From an uncultured Bacteroidales bacterium (lineage in GTDB: Bacteria > Bacteroidota > Bacteroidia > Bacteroidales > UBA932), in the NCBI GenBank assembly GCA_944323825.1, contig CALUTY010000002.1:124001-188000 (forward strand): DNA of 64,000 nucleotides. The letters run 5' to 3'. Each line of letters starts with the position of its first letter. Within the stretch, counting starts at the first letter, position 1. Shown piece after piece: positions 44,532 through 52,854 of the stretch. The position numbers and the translations under genes were made by a program. Below the pieces are notes generated by a model. The model saw nothing but the letters and a program-made list of their open reading frames with translations, ran no database searches and was not told the origin of the DNA.

Positions 44532-44589
44532 AAGGTAACAAAGTGCGTTTTGTCACTTCCGCCGGGATTTTGACACACTCACATATAAT

Positions 44590-44634
44590 AAAACAGGGCT
44601 GGACTTGCAGATGAGTCCAGCCCTGTTTTCTTTG
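44590..44634. terminator. Bidirectional terminator between the DsbD-like and nucleotidase genes
   Basis: A 16-bp perfect stem (44590-44605 with 44614-44629) flanked by A and T runs lies between two convergent genes and can terminate both. Confidence 0.9.
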
Positions 44635-44673
44635 CCTTATCCCGGGCAGTCATGCCATTCCGAAGCAAGGCAT

Positions 44674-46422
44674 TCATCTTCTTCCGAAAAGGAGTTCCAT
44701 GTCGCGGGTCATGAGGCGGGCTGAAAGGGCTGTCGGAGTGAAATGCCATTCACCGATGAGGGCAGGGTTACCGATGACCTCAGAATCTATGGTGCCGTGT
44801 GCCTTGAGATATTCATGGAGGAGTTCTCGGATTTCAGGATAGCGGGCCACAATGCGGTCATTTATGGAATCCGTATCAATGCCGGCACCTTCGCGCATGA
44901 TTCCGCCACCGCCGCTTGCACGGTAGGATGTCATGGCCACTTTGTATTTGGCATCAGGACTGAATGCCGAGCCGTCTGCAAGAGACTTTATGACCACACG
45001 GCTTCCTGCAGGAGCAGTGACATCCACATCATAGACAAGGCCTCCGCATGAATCGAAATTATAGCTCCGTCCCACGAAAGACCAGCGTTTCTGCCCGGTG
45101 CGGGGATCAGGTTCGTCGGCAATCTTCAGGATGTGCTCATCTTCCCTGCCGGATACCGTATTGACCCAGGTGGAATAGGAATATTCAAGGTAATCCTTGA
45201 TTTCCTTGCCAGTCATCTCCACCACATAAAGCTGGTTTTCAAAAGGATATATTGTAAACAGATCATTGTAGGTAAGCACACCGGGCTTCACATAACCATT
45301 GAAGGTGAGCGGAGCCGCAAACGAAAGGTCGGCTTCAGGCACTTCAAGGCAGACTGCATGCAGGAGATTGACATAGTCACACATCCCCATGTAGGCGTCA
45401 CGGGTGCGCAGTTCTGTCTTCAATTCCCCGACCGGACGCACGGTAAAGGCTTTCACTGCCTCATAGTCCTTCTGGAACATGGCCTTCATTTCATTGTTGA
45501 CCCTGTCCTTCCTGACAGGAACAAGAGCAGCGTCAAGGGTCTTGGAAACGCATTTTCCGTCCTTTATCTCCAGGGTGACAGTCCCCTGCCCCACATTGCG
45601 GCAATGGCTGCCGGAATTAATCAGGCAGATGTCCTTCTTTTCTGCCATATAAGGCCTATGATCATGGGAGCAGACAAGGAAGTCCACACCCTTGAGGCTG
45701 TTGAAAAGGTCAAGTCCCTGGCTCTCAAGCATGGATCCGTCACCCTTGCCCGTACCTGAATGCACGGCGGCAATCACCACCATAGGATTTTCCTTGGCAA
45801 TCACATCATCCACATATTCCTGCACAAACGGAAGCAGGGACTCGAATGACATCCCGCGCCAGTATTCCTCCGAAAGCCAGTTCTTCATGTTGGGATTGGT
45901 GAAGCCAAGCACGGCGATCCTGATCCCATGGCGCTTCAATATGACATAATCCTGGAAATAAGGTTTGCCATTGTCGTCCCTCGGCGTGTTCGCGGCAAGG
46001 AACGGAGTCTTCATTTCCCTTACGATGCGGTCATATACCGGGTGCCCTGTCTCTATGTCATGGTTGCCGACCACCACCGCGTCATATTTCATATAGTCCG
46101 CCATCCTGGCATAGACATGGTCCGAAACCGTGTCCACATAATTGAAATAATACGCCGCGTTGTCGCCCTGAAGGCAGTCGCCGGCATCTACAAGGATGAC
46201 ATTATCCTCTCCGACGGCATTGCGGATGCTGTCGGCATAATGAGAAACGGCCAAAAGTGAATTTTTCGTCCTGTCCCCCACATATGTGGAATCGAAATAG
46301 CATCCGTGGACATCATTGGTCGTCAGGAGCGTGAAGGTGTATGTCCCGTCTTTCGGGCCACAGCACGATGCCAATGCCGCCATCAGCGGCAGCATCAGCA
46401 GAATAAGAAATTTTTTCTTCAT
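44674..46422 (-). CDS. 5'-nucleotidase/UshA-like lipoprotein metallophosphatase
   Basis: The 582-aa product has a lipoprotein signal (MKKKFLILLMLPLMAALASCC) and a two-domain 5'-nucleotidase architecture. The metallophosphatase motifs are LLTTNDVHGCY near 33-43, VDAGDCLQGDN near 80-90, VVVGNHDIETGH near 115-126, AVHSGTGKGDG and LVCSHDHRPY. The C-terminal nucleotide-binding domain includes GGIMREGAGIDTD. It probably dephosphorylates extracellular nucleotides or UDP-sugars at the cell surface. Full length. Confidence 0.92.
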   Translation of the reverse strand: MKKKFLILLMLPLMAALASCCGPKDGTYTFTLLTTNDVHGCYFDSTYVGDRTKNSLLAVSHYADSIRNAVGEDNVILVDAGDCLQGDNAAYYFNYVDTVSDHVYARMADYMKYDAVVVGNHDIETGHPVYDRIVREMKTPFLAANTPRDDNGKPYFQDYVILKRHGIRIAVLGFTNPNMKNWLSEEYWRGMSFESLLPFVQEYVDDVIAKENPMVVIAAVHSGTGKGDGSMLESQGLDLFNSLKGVDFLVCSHDHRPYMAEKKDICLINSGSHCRNVGQGTVTLEIKDGKCVSKTLDAALVPVRKDRVNNEMKAMFQKDYEAVKAFTVRPVGELKTELRTRDAYMGMCDYVNLLHAVCLEVPEADLSFAAPLTFNGYVKPGVLTYNDLFTIYPFENQLYVVEMTGKEIKDYLEYSYSTWVNTVSGREDEHILKIADEPDPRTGQKRWSFVGRSYNFDSCGGLVYDVDVTAPAGSRVVIKSLADGSAFSPDAKYKVAMTSYRASGGGGIMREGAGIDTDSINDRIVARYPEIRELLHEYLKAHGTIDSEVIGNPALIGEWHFTPTALSARLMTRDMELLFGRR

Positions 46423-46442
46423 ATCTGAGTTTCTATATATTG

Positions 46443-47306
46443 CTACAATAAATTATGCCTGTCAACAAGGCCCAAAATCGGGAAGGATGCCCTGAAGCGC
46501 AGCATCTCAGCCATGTCCAGCACGGCATAGACCACATCCGTATCCATGACACGGGAAGAAACGGAGCGGACCCTCCCTCTGTGGTTGATGACCGACGAGC
46601 CCCCGTCATAAGCCAGAAGGGGATCATGCCCCGCCCTGTTGCAGAATGCCACATAGCACACATTCTCAATAGCCCTTGCTGCGGCCAGCACCTCTGCAGC
46701 CTTCCTTCTCGCGGCAGGCCAGTTGGCCACATTGAGATACAGGTCATAGGGGTCATTCCCGTCATTGCGCATCCACACAGGGAAACGCAGGTCGAAGCAT
46801 GTGCCGAGCAGGATTTTCCATCCTTTGTATTCCAAAATCACACGGTCCGTACCGTGTGTATAACTGGCATCCTCACCTCCGAAGAAAAGATGCCTTTTGT
46901 CATATTGTCCGAGGACACCTTCCGGTGTGACAAAAAAGAAACGGTTGAACCGTCTTCCGTCCGGGCCAATCACAGGGATCGAACCTGCCACCGCACAGTC
47001 ATACAGAGCTGCCGTCCGCAGCATCCAGCCAAGTGAAGGGGAAAGATCCTGATATTCCGCCACGCACGGATTCATGCTGAACCCTGTGCTGAAGAACTCA
47101 GGAAGCACGATGATGTCCGGCATGAAACCGGCAGCCGCCATACTCCCCTCCTCTGCTGCACCACCCTGGCTCGCTCCCGGATATCCGCACGACGGCAGGC
47201 TGAAAATCCTCTCCATGATAGCATCAAGACGGGAAAGATTGGCTTTGGCCGCCTCCCATTCCGGAGCGAACTCCAGCATCATCAGATTCAGAGTCGCCGA
47301 AGCCAT
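46443..47306 (-). CDS. Nitrilase-superfamily amidohydrolase (omega-amidase/YafV type)
   Basis: The 287-aa product shows the Glu-Lys-Cys triad of the carbon-nitrogen hydrolases: IIVLPEFFSTGFSMN (Glu near residue 60), QYDKRHLFFGGED (Lys) and LGTCFDLRFPVWMRN (Cys). STGFSMN and CFDLRFP are typical of the YafV/omega-amidase subgroup that hydrolyses alpha-ketoglutaramate. The start at 47306 (MASATLNLMMLEF) fits the family; an upstream ATG at 47348 would add 14 polar residues. Cytoplasmic. It lies 20 bases upstream of the nucleotidase gene and 66 after the outer-membrane protein gene. Confidence 0.9.
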   Translation of the reverse strand: MASATLNLMMLEFAPEWEAAKANLSRLDAIMERIFSLPSCGYPGASQGGAAEEGSMAAAGFMPDIIVLPEFFSTGFSMNPCVAEYQDLSPSLGWMLRTAALYDCAVAGSIPVIGPDGRRFNRFFFVTPEGVLGQYDKRHLFFGGEDASYTHGTDRVILEYKGWKILLGTCFDLRFPVWMRNDGNDPYDLYLNVANWPAARRKAAEVLAAARAIENVCYVAFCNRAGHDPLLAYDGGSSVINHRGRVRSVSSRVMDTDVVYAVLDMAEMLRFRASFPILGLVDRHNLL

Positions 47307-47372
47307 AGATGGTTCCTGTCTTCTGTTTTTCCTGTTGTTCAGCAACATATCATATCATTTTATTTCACGGCA

Positions 47373-48662
47373 CTATTTCCGGTTCTTTATCCCCTCCATC
47401 AGCTCCTGAAGATTGAAATGTACGGTCACCATCTGCTGCCAGCCGGCATATCCGCCGCTGAAATGCAGGACCGCCGCCACCTTCAGGTCAAGAAAACGCG
47501 AAATTTTCGGTTCGTAGAAAAACTCCAGCCTGTCATACACCTGCCAGCCGTCCCTGTCGCGCATCCGGTAGAACGGGTCACCGAAATAAAGCATGTTCCC
47601 GTATTTCTCCCCGCCGGTACCTGTTGTATTGTAATATGGCATCATGTCCTGCCCGCAGAAAAGCCTGTTCTCGATTCCCACATTCCAATTCCTTATCCCT
47701 GCCGTGATTTCCGCCCCTCCGGGAGCCACATACTCGTGCACAAGCTCCCTGTCGTTCTGAAGGGACTGCAGCCATCCCACGGAAAGATGCAGCTGCTGCA
47801 GAGGCACATAACAGGTAAAGTCGAGATCCAGCCAGGGATTGACCAGGATATTGTCAACCACCCCCGGAGCATTTGCCGAACCGGCAAAATGATACATATA
47901 GGCGGAATACCCGAGCGAAAGCGGACCTGCCACCCTGCCCCGGCCAGAACTGAATATCATGAACCTCTCTCGCCTGTCCACCCCGGCCATGCCCATCCAG
48001 TCGCAGCCGACCTCAAAATATGAGGCAGGCCTGCGGAAAGTCAGCAGAAGCCCTTCCAGATTGTTGTCATACCAGCTGAGGGAGTCCGAAAAGAAGGCCG
48101 TCGAATACTCCCCTCCGAGAAACCGCCGTGGAAAAATGCCTGCCGTCAGCGCGAAATCCGCCTTGCCGAGTCTCTTTTCAAACTGATAGTAAAATGAAAT
48201 CTCCCCGAAAAGGCCCAAATTCCTCTGGTTTTCGGAATACTCGTCCGGATCATGGATGACTCCGTCTTCACCTGCGGCATCCCCGTCTGCACTTCCTGCG
48301 GAAGCCTGCACCGGAGAGCGTCCGAAATCCTTCATTATGTCAATCCCGGCCATGAGCCTGTGCCTCGCCCCGTTCTTCTGCCTGTAAGTCATGCCTATCG
48401 CAGGCGTAAGCCTCGCCCCGAATATGGTCATTGACGGCAGGATATGGCTGTGGTCAAACTCCCTGTTGTCAAAATTCATTTCAAAGTCGGCATCATACGC
48501 AAAGCGTACCTTGCCGGCATCATCCGGAGCGGCATCCTGCTCCGTTTCCGCCCCGGAAACCGATGCCTTCCCCGCCGGCTCCCGTGTCTGCATCTCTGCC
48601 CGGGTCTCAATGCACAGCCCGGACACCACCAGCACCGATAAAATTATCCTGCAGAATTTCAT
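47373..48662 (-). CDS. Putative outer-membrane beta-barrel protein
   Basis: The 429-aa product has a signal peptide (about 1-22, ending TRA), an Ala/Asp/Glu-rich linker and many alternating polar-aromatic strands (RFAYDADFEMNFDNREF, HSHILPSMTIFGARLTPAIG, FGEISFYYQFEKRLGKADFAL, AAVLHFSGGYAGWQQM). This is what an outer-membrane barrel looks like, but no named family is recognised. It ends with a charged tail (ELMEGIKNRK), not the usual aromatic C-terminus. A TATCTTTG box at 48689-48682 (minus strand) is the probable promoter. Function unknown. Confidence 0.6.
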   Translation of the reverse strand: MKFCRIILSVLVVSGLCIETRAEMQTREPAGKASVSGAETEQDAAPDDAGKVRFAYDADFEMNFDNREFDHSHILPSMTIFGARLTPAIGMTYRQKNGARHRLMAGIDIMKDFGRSPVQASAGSADGDAAGEDGVIHDPDEYSENQRNLGLFGEISFYYQFEKRLGKADFALTAGIFPRRFLGGEYSTAFFSDSLSWYDNNLEGLLLTFRRPASYFEVGCDWMGMAGVDRRERFMIFSSGRGRVAGPLSLGYSAYMYHFAGSANAPGVVDNILVNPWLDLDFTCYVPLQQLHLSVGWLQSLQNDRELVHEYVAPGGAEITAGIRNWNVGIENRLFCGQDMMPYYNTTGTGGEKYGNMLYFGDPFYRMRDRDGWQVYDRLEFFYEPKISRFLDLKVAAVLHFSGGYAGWQQMVTVHFNLQELMEGIKNRK

Positions 48663-48831
48663 GTCGAAAAAATCTAACCGTCAAAGATAAGAAATAAGCC
48701 GCAGATTTTGCGGTTCATTGTCCGAAAACTGCGGCTTCATCAAGCCTATCATACCGGTCAATGGAATAGCATTTATAAGAACATGGCCATATAAAGAGGA
48801 TAATTAAAGGAGGAGAAACATGGCAGGGCGG

Positions 48832-48863
48832 TTTGCATTGCTCCAGGTTTCTGCGTACATTTG
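48832..48863 (+). promoter_or_regulatory. Promoter of the GSCFA gene
   Basis: TTTG (48832-48835), 20 bases, TACATTTG (48856-48863). The transcript should start near 48868, and the ATG at 48887 is preceded by AGGAAG, one of the few clear Shine-Dalgarno-like sequences in the window. This supports the internal start over the longer reading frame. Confidence 0.75.
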
Positions 48864-48886
48864 GCATTTTGAAAAACAAAAGGAAG

Positions 48887-49753
48887 ATGCTGAAGCTGCA
48901 GACACCGGTGGAATGCGGGAGAAGCCCGTTCACGATATCATACAGGGACAGGATAATGGTACTGGGAAGCTGCTTTGCGGACAATGCGGGTCGCAGGATG
49001 GCAGAGGCGGGACTCGATGTGTGCGTAAATCCTTTCGGTACACTTTACAATCCGCAGTCGATATGCAATTCGGTTGAAAGGCTGGAAAACGGCACTGAGT
49101 TCACAGCAGGGGACTGCGAGATGATGGGCAGCGGAGCGGGACTGGTCTGCTCTTTCAGCCATCATACATCGTTTGCAAGGCAGACAGAGTCTGAATTTCT
49201 GGAAAATGCCAACGGAAGGCTCCGTGAAGCGGCGGAATTCTACAGGCAGGCGGACATCGTGGTCATCACTCTCGGCACAAGCTGGTGCTACAGGCACATC
49301 GGCAAGGACATCATTGTGTCAAACTGCCTGAAAAGGAATGCAAAGGAATTCGTCAGGGAAAGGCTGGAGCCGGAACAGACCTTCAATATGCTCTCTAAAA
49401 TCATTTCAGGAAAAACATCCGGCAAGAAAATCATTCTGACAGTAAGTCCGATACGGCATCTGAAAGACGGAGCACACGGCAATGCGGTCAGCAAGGCGTC
49501 GCTGCTCCTGGCCGCCGAACGGCTTTGCAATGCATTTCCTGACAGATGCACATATTTTCCTGCCTACGAGATAATGACTGACGAGCTCAGGGACTACAGG
49601 TTCTATGCTGAAGACATGGTACATCCTTCCGAACAGGCAGTGCGCTACATCTGGGAAAGGTTCTGCGACTTCGCCCTCGCAGATGAGGACCGGCCGCTGC
49701 TGGCTGCAAAGGAAAAGGAATTCAGGCAGTCACAGCACAGGAAAATGCATTGA
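48887..49753 (+). CDS. GSCFA domain protein (SGNH-hydrolase-like)
   Basis: The 288-aa product has the GSCFA signature RIMVLGSCFADNAGRRMAEAG near residues 23-43, then NPFGTLYNPQSI and FSHHTSFARQTESEFLENA. The family is related to SGNH/GDSL hydrolases with Ser in GSCFA; the DxxH element may be AEDMVHPSEQAV near 238-249. A role in cell-envelope acyl or glycan chemistry is suspected but unproven. Promoter evidence places the start at 48887. Cytoplasmic as judged from the lack of a signal peptide. Confidence 0.88.
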   Translation: MLKLQTPVECGRSPFTISYRDRIMVLGSCFADNAGRRMAEAGLDVCVNPFGTLYNPQSICNSVERLENGTEFTAGDCEMMGSGAGLVCSFSHHTSFARQTESEFLENANGRLREAAEFYRQADIVVITLGTSWCYRHIGKDIIVSNCLKRNAKEFVRERLEPEQTFNMLSKIISGKTSGKKIILTVSPIRHLKDGAHGNAVSKASLLLAAERLCNAFPDRCTYFPAYEIMTDELRDYRFYAEDMVHPSEQAVRYIWERFCDFALADEDRPLLAAKEKEFRQSQHRKMH

Positions 49754-49796
49754 ATCCATTGGACAATTCATCTCCCCCGGATTCAATACCTCATTG

Positions 49797-49875
49797 CCCC
49801 CCCCGTACAGACGGTACCAGCGCGGGGTCATGCCCGTGTACTTCTTGAAATATTTTTCTAATTTACTTTTTTCAA
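49797..49875 (-). pseudogene. Remnant of an AraC-type regulator C-terminus
   Basis: On the minus strand the spacer before the ABC operon reads SKLEKYFKKYTGMTPRWYR followed by unrelated residues, which matches the end of the second helix-turn-helix of AraC/XylS regulators. An in-frame stop lies about ten codons upstream, and nothing else of the gene remains. It is a decayed fragment, pointing to a deletion at this site. Confidence 0.65.
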
Positions 49876-49882
49876 AAAATTG

Positions 49883-49912
49883 TTGTATTGTCAGAAATTA
49901 TTCATACATTTG
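49883..49912 (+). promoter_or_regulatory. Promoter of the ABC transporter operon
   Basis: TTG (49883-49885), 19 bases, TACATTTG (49905-49912), 77 bases before the ATG at 49990. It overlaps the edge of the AraC remnant. The YtrA-type repressor encoded at 52426 probably acts here, but no clear operator palindrome was seen. Confidence 0.6.
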
Positions 49913-49989
49913 CGGTGTTCTACTTCACTATTACACACGAATACGAAGCAGGACAAGGCAGATGACAAAACCTTTCAAAATCATATACC

Positions 49990-50820
49990 ATGATTAAAAT
50001 TGACAATATAACATTCAGTTACGGCAACAATACCGTACTGAAGGACATCTCAATGAGCCTTGAAGAAGGCAGGATCTACGGCCTTCTCGGCGAGAACGGA
50101 GTCGGCAAGACCACCCTGCTCACCCTCCTCTGCGGACTGAAGAAAGTCAAGTCCGGCTCTGTCAGCATCGACGGATACGACCCGTTTGACCGCAAGCCGT
50201 CCTTCCTCTCTCTCGAATATTTCCTGAGCGACGAGGTAGCGGCACTTTCCATGACAGCCGAGGCGTACGCCAGAAACTACGGCAAGTTCTGGGAGAAATT
50301 CGACATGGGGAAATTCCTCGAACTGATGGGCATCTTCGAAACAGATCCCGCCCAGAAGATGAACAGGATGTCGTTCGGCCAGCTGAAAAAATCCTACATC
50401 TCATTCGCCCTCGCCTGCAACTGCAAATACCTGTTCATGGACGAGCCGACCAACGGCCTCGACATCCCGTCCAAGGCCCAGTTCAGGAAAGCCGTCACCA
50501 AATACACGGCTGAGGACTCCACCCTCCTGATCTCCACCCATCAGGTCCGTGACCTTGAAAACATCATTGACCCAATCATCATCCTCGACAGGCAGGACGT
50601 GCTTCTGAATGCCTCAGTGGCCGAAATATCGGAAAAACTTACATTTGACTACACCAACGAAAGGCGTCCTGATGCCCTCTACAGTGAACTGATTCCGGGC
50701 GGAAGCATCCAGGTGTACCTCAACAGCACCGGAGAAGAAAGCAAAGTGAACATCGAAGCCCTCTTCAACACCGTCCACCTCCACAAGGAACTCATCAAGG
50801 GCCTGTTCTCTAAAAAATGA
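49990..50820 (+). CDS. ABC transporter ATP-binding protein
   Basis: The 276-aa ATPase has Walker A GLLGENGVGKTTLL near residues 32-45, a Q-loop region, the signature RMSFGQLKKSY, Walker B YLFMDEPTNGLDI near 148-160 and the switch His in ISTHQVRDL. The signature starts MSFGQ rather than LSGGQ. It pairs with the two membrane proteins that follow (4-base and further spacing) and a GntR/YtrA regulator, an arrangement seen in Ytr-like exporters of Firmicutes and Bacteroidota that respond to envelope stress. Substrate unknown. Confidence 0.92.
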   Translation: MIKIDNITFSYGNNTVLKDISMSLEEGRIYGLLGENGVGKTTLLTLLCGLKKVKSGSVSIDGYDPFDRKPSFLSLEYFLSDEVAALSMTAEAYARNYGKFWEKFDMGKFLELMGIFETDPAQKMNRMSFGQLKKSYISFALACNCKYLFMDEPTNGLDIPSKAQFRKAVTKYTAEDSTLLISTHQVRDLENIIDPIIILDRQDVLLNASVAEISEKLTFDYTNERRPDALYSELIPGGSIQVYLNSTGEESKVNIEALFNTVHLHKELIKGLFSKK

Positions 50821-50824
50821 CAAA

Positions 50825-51625
50825 ATGGACAGAAACGACACATTTGACATTTCCCGTTTCGGGAAATATCTTCTGTACGAACTGAAGGATACGGCCAGGG
50901 CCCAGGGCCTGCCTGTCCTCCTTACAGGACTCGCGCCTGTGATGCTGTTCCTCATACATCTGCTTTTTTCCCTGACGGTAGAACCGGAAGGACAGACGAT
51001 AGTCTGGGAAAACTATTCAGGCAACCTGGCTCCGTTCTATGCCACAGCCATCTTCACCCTGTTTTTTCTCATTTTCCCCATATCCCGATACGGTAAAATG
51101 ACAGACAAGAGAAATGGAACACAGTTTTTCATGCTTCCTGTCTCATCGGCAGAAAAGTTCGTCAGCGCACTGCTGGTTTCGGCAGTTGTGGTACCGGTCG
51201 CATTCATGATTCTGTATTTCTTCAGCGACTGGATCATACATGCCGCATTCCCGGGCAAGGTCATCAGCAGCCTTGCGGGACTCTTCTTCGGCACTCCCCT
51301 GACCGAATTCAACGAAGCCGGATCATACTATACGCTCAACTTCAGCCCGTTCATCTTCCTTCCGATTGCAATATCCATGGCCGGTCTTGCCGGTGCAGCT
51401 GCATTCAGGAAAAACAAGATCTTCATGACCATAATAGTCTGCCTGCTGCTCTGCGTGACAGCCCTGTGGGCAACGGTTCATGCCATAGATAACATTGACA
51501 CTGAAAAATGGGAATCCTTCCTCGAAAGCGGCATGGCAGATGTGACATGGCATGGAATCCAGTTCCTCTTCGCGATAATCTGCGCGGCCTTCGCAGGATG
51601 GAAAATGAAAAAGATACAACTGTAA
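50825..51625 (+). CDS. ABC transporter membrane protein (first permease-like paralogue)
   Basis: The 266-aa product starts MDRNDTFDISRFGKYLLYELKD and has six or so transmembrane helices (for example residues 31-49, 65-85 and 108-128). It resembles the next protein in its opening (NDTF...RFGKY...), in the FxRxxKxF pattern and in its KKIQL ending, so the two are paralogues. It lacks a classical permease motif; it probably forms the transmembrane part of the transporter with 51628-52413. Confidence 0.75.
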   Translation: MDRNDTFDISRFGKYLLYELKDTARAQGLPVLLTGLAPVMLFLIHLLFSLTVEPEGQTIVWENYSGNLAPFYATAIFTLFFLIFPISRYGKMTDKRNGTQFFMLPVSSAEKFVSALLVSAVVVPVAFMILYFFSDWIIHAAFPGKVISSLAGLFFGTPLTEFNEAGSYYTLNFSPFIFLPIAISMAGLAGAAAFRKNKIFMTIIVCLLLCVTALWATVHAIDNIDTEKWESFLESGMADVTWHGIQFLFAIICAAFAGWKMKKIQL

Positions 51626-51627
51626 AA

Positions 51628-52413
51628 ATGAATTTAACTGCCATGAACGATACATTCAATTTCAAGAGATTCGGAAAATATTTCGCGAGCGACCTGACCA
51701 GACTTTTCTCCGAAAACTGGCTCAAGGTGCTGTGTTTCGGGCTGATCCCGGTGTTCGGACTGATATTGTCCTACATGTTCTCCCTGTTCGTGCCAGGAGA
51801 ATATGAATATATAGGGCTCGGCACAAGAGAATTTTTCCTGGCAGCCACGGCGGCGATATTTTCCGTCTGGATACCGTCGGCCTGCTACGGGTATGTCACG
51901 GACAAACGCGCCGGGAGCAATTACATCCTCATTCCGGCATCAGTCCTGGAAAAGACAGTGTCCGTGATAATAAATGCCGCAGCCATTGTGCCTGCAGCCT
52001 TCCTGGTCATATATGCCGTTTCGGACCTTGTCGCGACCCTTGTCACCGGCACTGCCGTTTCGCAAACCCTGCTGATGAACATGTCTGCCTGGAACCTTTC
52101 AGAACTGTTCGGTGACGGAGTTGACGGGTATGCCCTGATTTCACTGCACATCTCAATCCTGTATTTCATCCTCGGAGCAGTATTCTTCAGAAGAGGCAAG
52201 ATATCCAAGACCATCCTCGTGCTGTTCGGGCTCGGTGTGCTCTGCCTGTTCATCATGTTGATGGTACTGAAAGGCTTCTCCGATAACGGATTCGACGGGT
52301 TGGAGCAGCTTGACGAAAGTGTCTTCCGGGGACTGACCACTGCGGCACTTGTCATCCAGACAATAGTGCTCTACATCCTGATATATTTCAGAATCAAGAA
52401 AATACAACAATGA
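51628..52413 (+). CDS. ABC transporter membrane protein (second permease-like paralogue)
   Basis: The 261-aa product (start at 51628, MNLTAMNDTFNFKRFGKYFASDL) has six or so transmembrane helices and shares with its neighbour the N-terminal NDTF-xx-RFGKY block, YGYVTDKRAGSNYILIPASVLEKTVSV-like middle and KKIQQ end. A start at 51643 is possible. The pair arose by tandem duplication. It is followed 12 bases later by the GntR regulator gene. Confidence 0.75.
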   Translation: MNLTAMNDTFNFKRFGKYFASDLTRLFSENWLKVLCFGLIPVFGLILSYMFSLFVPGEYEYIGLGTREFFLAATAAIFSVWIPSACYGYVTDKRAGSNYILIPASVLEKTVSVIINAAAIVPAAFLVIYAVSDLVATLVTGTAVSQTLLMNMSAWNLSELFGDGVDGYALISLHISILYFILGAVFFRRGKISKTILVLFGLGVLCLFIMLMVLKGFSDNGFDGLEQLDESVFRGLTTAALVIQTIVLYILIYFRIKKIQQ

Positions 52414-52425
52414 AAAGGAAAACTT

Positions 52426-52761
52426 ATGGAATTTGATTCAAACAAACCGATATATCTGCAGATATGCGACTCCATATTTGACAGGATTCTCAGCGGTGAC
52501 CTGCAGCCGGGCGGAAGAATACCTTCCGTAAGGGAACTGGGAGCCGACATAGGAGTAAATCCCAATACGGTGATGCGGAGCTACGAGAAGCTTACAGATG
52601 CCGGCATCATCTTCAACAAGAGAGGGATAGGCTATTTCATCGCCGACGATGCCCGTGATATCGTTCTGAAGGAGCAGAGGGAGGAATTCATTAGGAACGA
52701 AGTGCCGAAGATCCGGAAACGGATGGCCCTCCTCGGACTCTCCCCCGAGGAAGTCTTCTGA
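52426..52761 (+). CDS. GntR-family regulator, YtrA subfamily
   Basis: The 111-aa product is a short winged-helix regulator: MEFDSNKPIYLQICDSIFDRI, PGGRIPSVRELGADIGVNPNTVMRSYEKL (read in parts) and a small C-terminal helical tail, with no ligand-binding domain. This is the YtrA type, normally a repressor of the ABC operon it sits in. It is the last gene of the 49990-52761 operon. A hairpin follows at 52783-52812. Confidence 0.92.
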   Translation: MEFDSNKPIYLQICDSIFDRILSGDLQPGGRIPSVRELGADIGVNPNTVMRSYEKLTDAGIIFNKRGIGYFIADDARDIVLKEQREEFIRNEVPKIRKRMALLGLSPEEVF

Positions 52762-52782
52762 CAAACATAAATATTGAAAAAT

Positions 52783-52812
52783 GTCCCGACCTGCAGCGAT
52801 GCAGGCCGGGAC
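52783..52812 (+). terminator. Terminator-like hairpin after the ABC operon
   Basis: GTCCCG/CGGGAC and CCTGCA/TGCAGG form one 12-bp stem with a single mismatch and a GCGA loop (52783-52812). The following T-rich stretch is interrupted, so termination is probable but not certain. Confidence 0.6.
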
Positions 52813-52854
52813 TGACTTTATATTTTCACATCTATCGTCAGATGTCCGCCAAGA

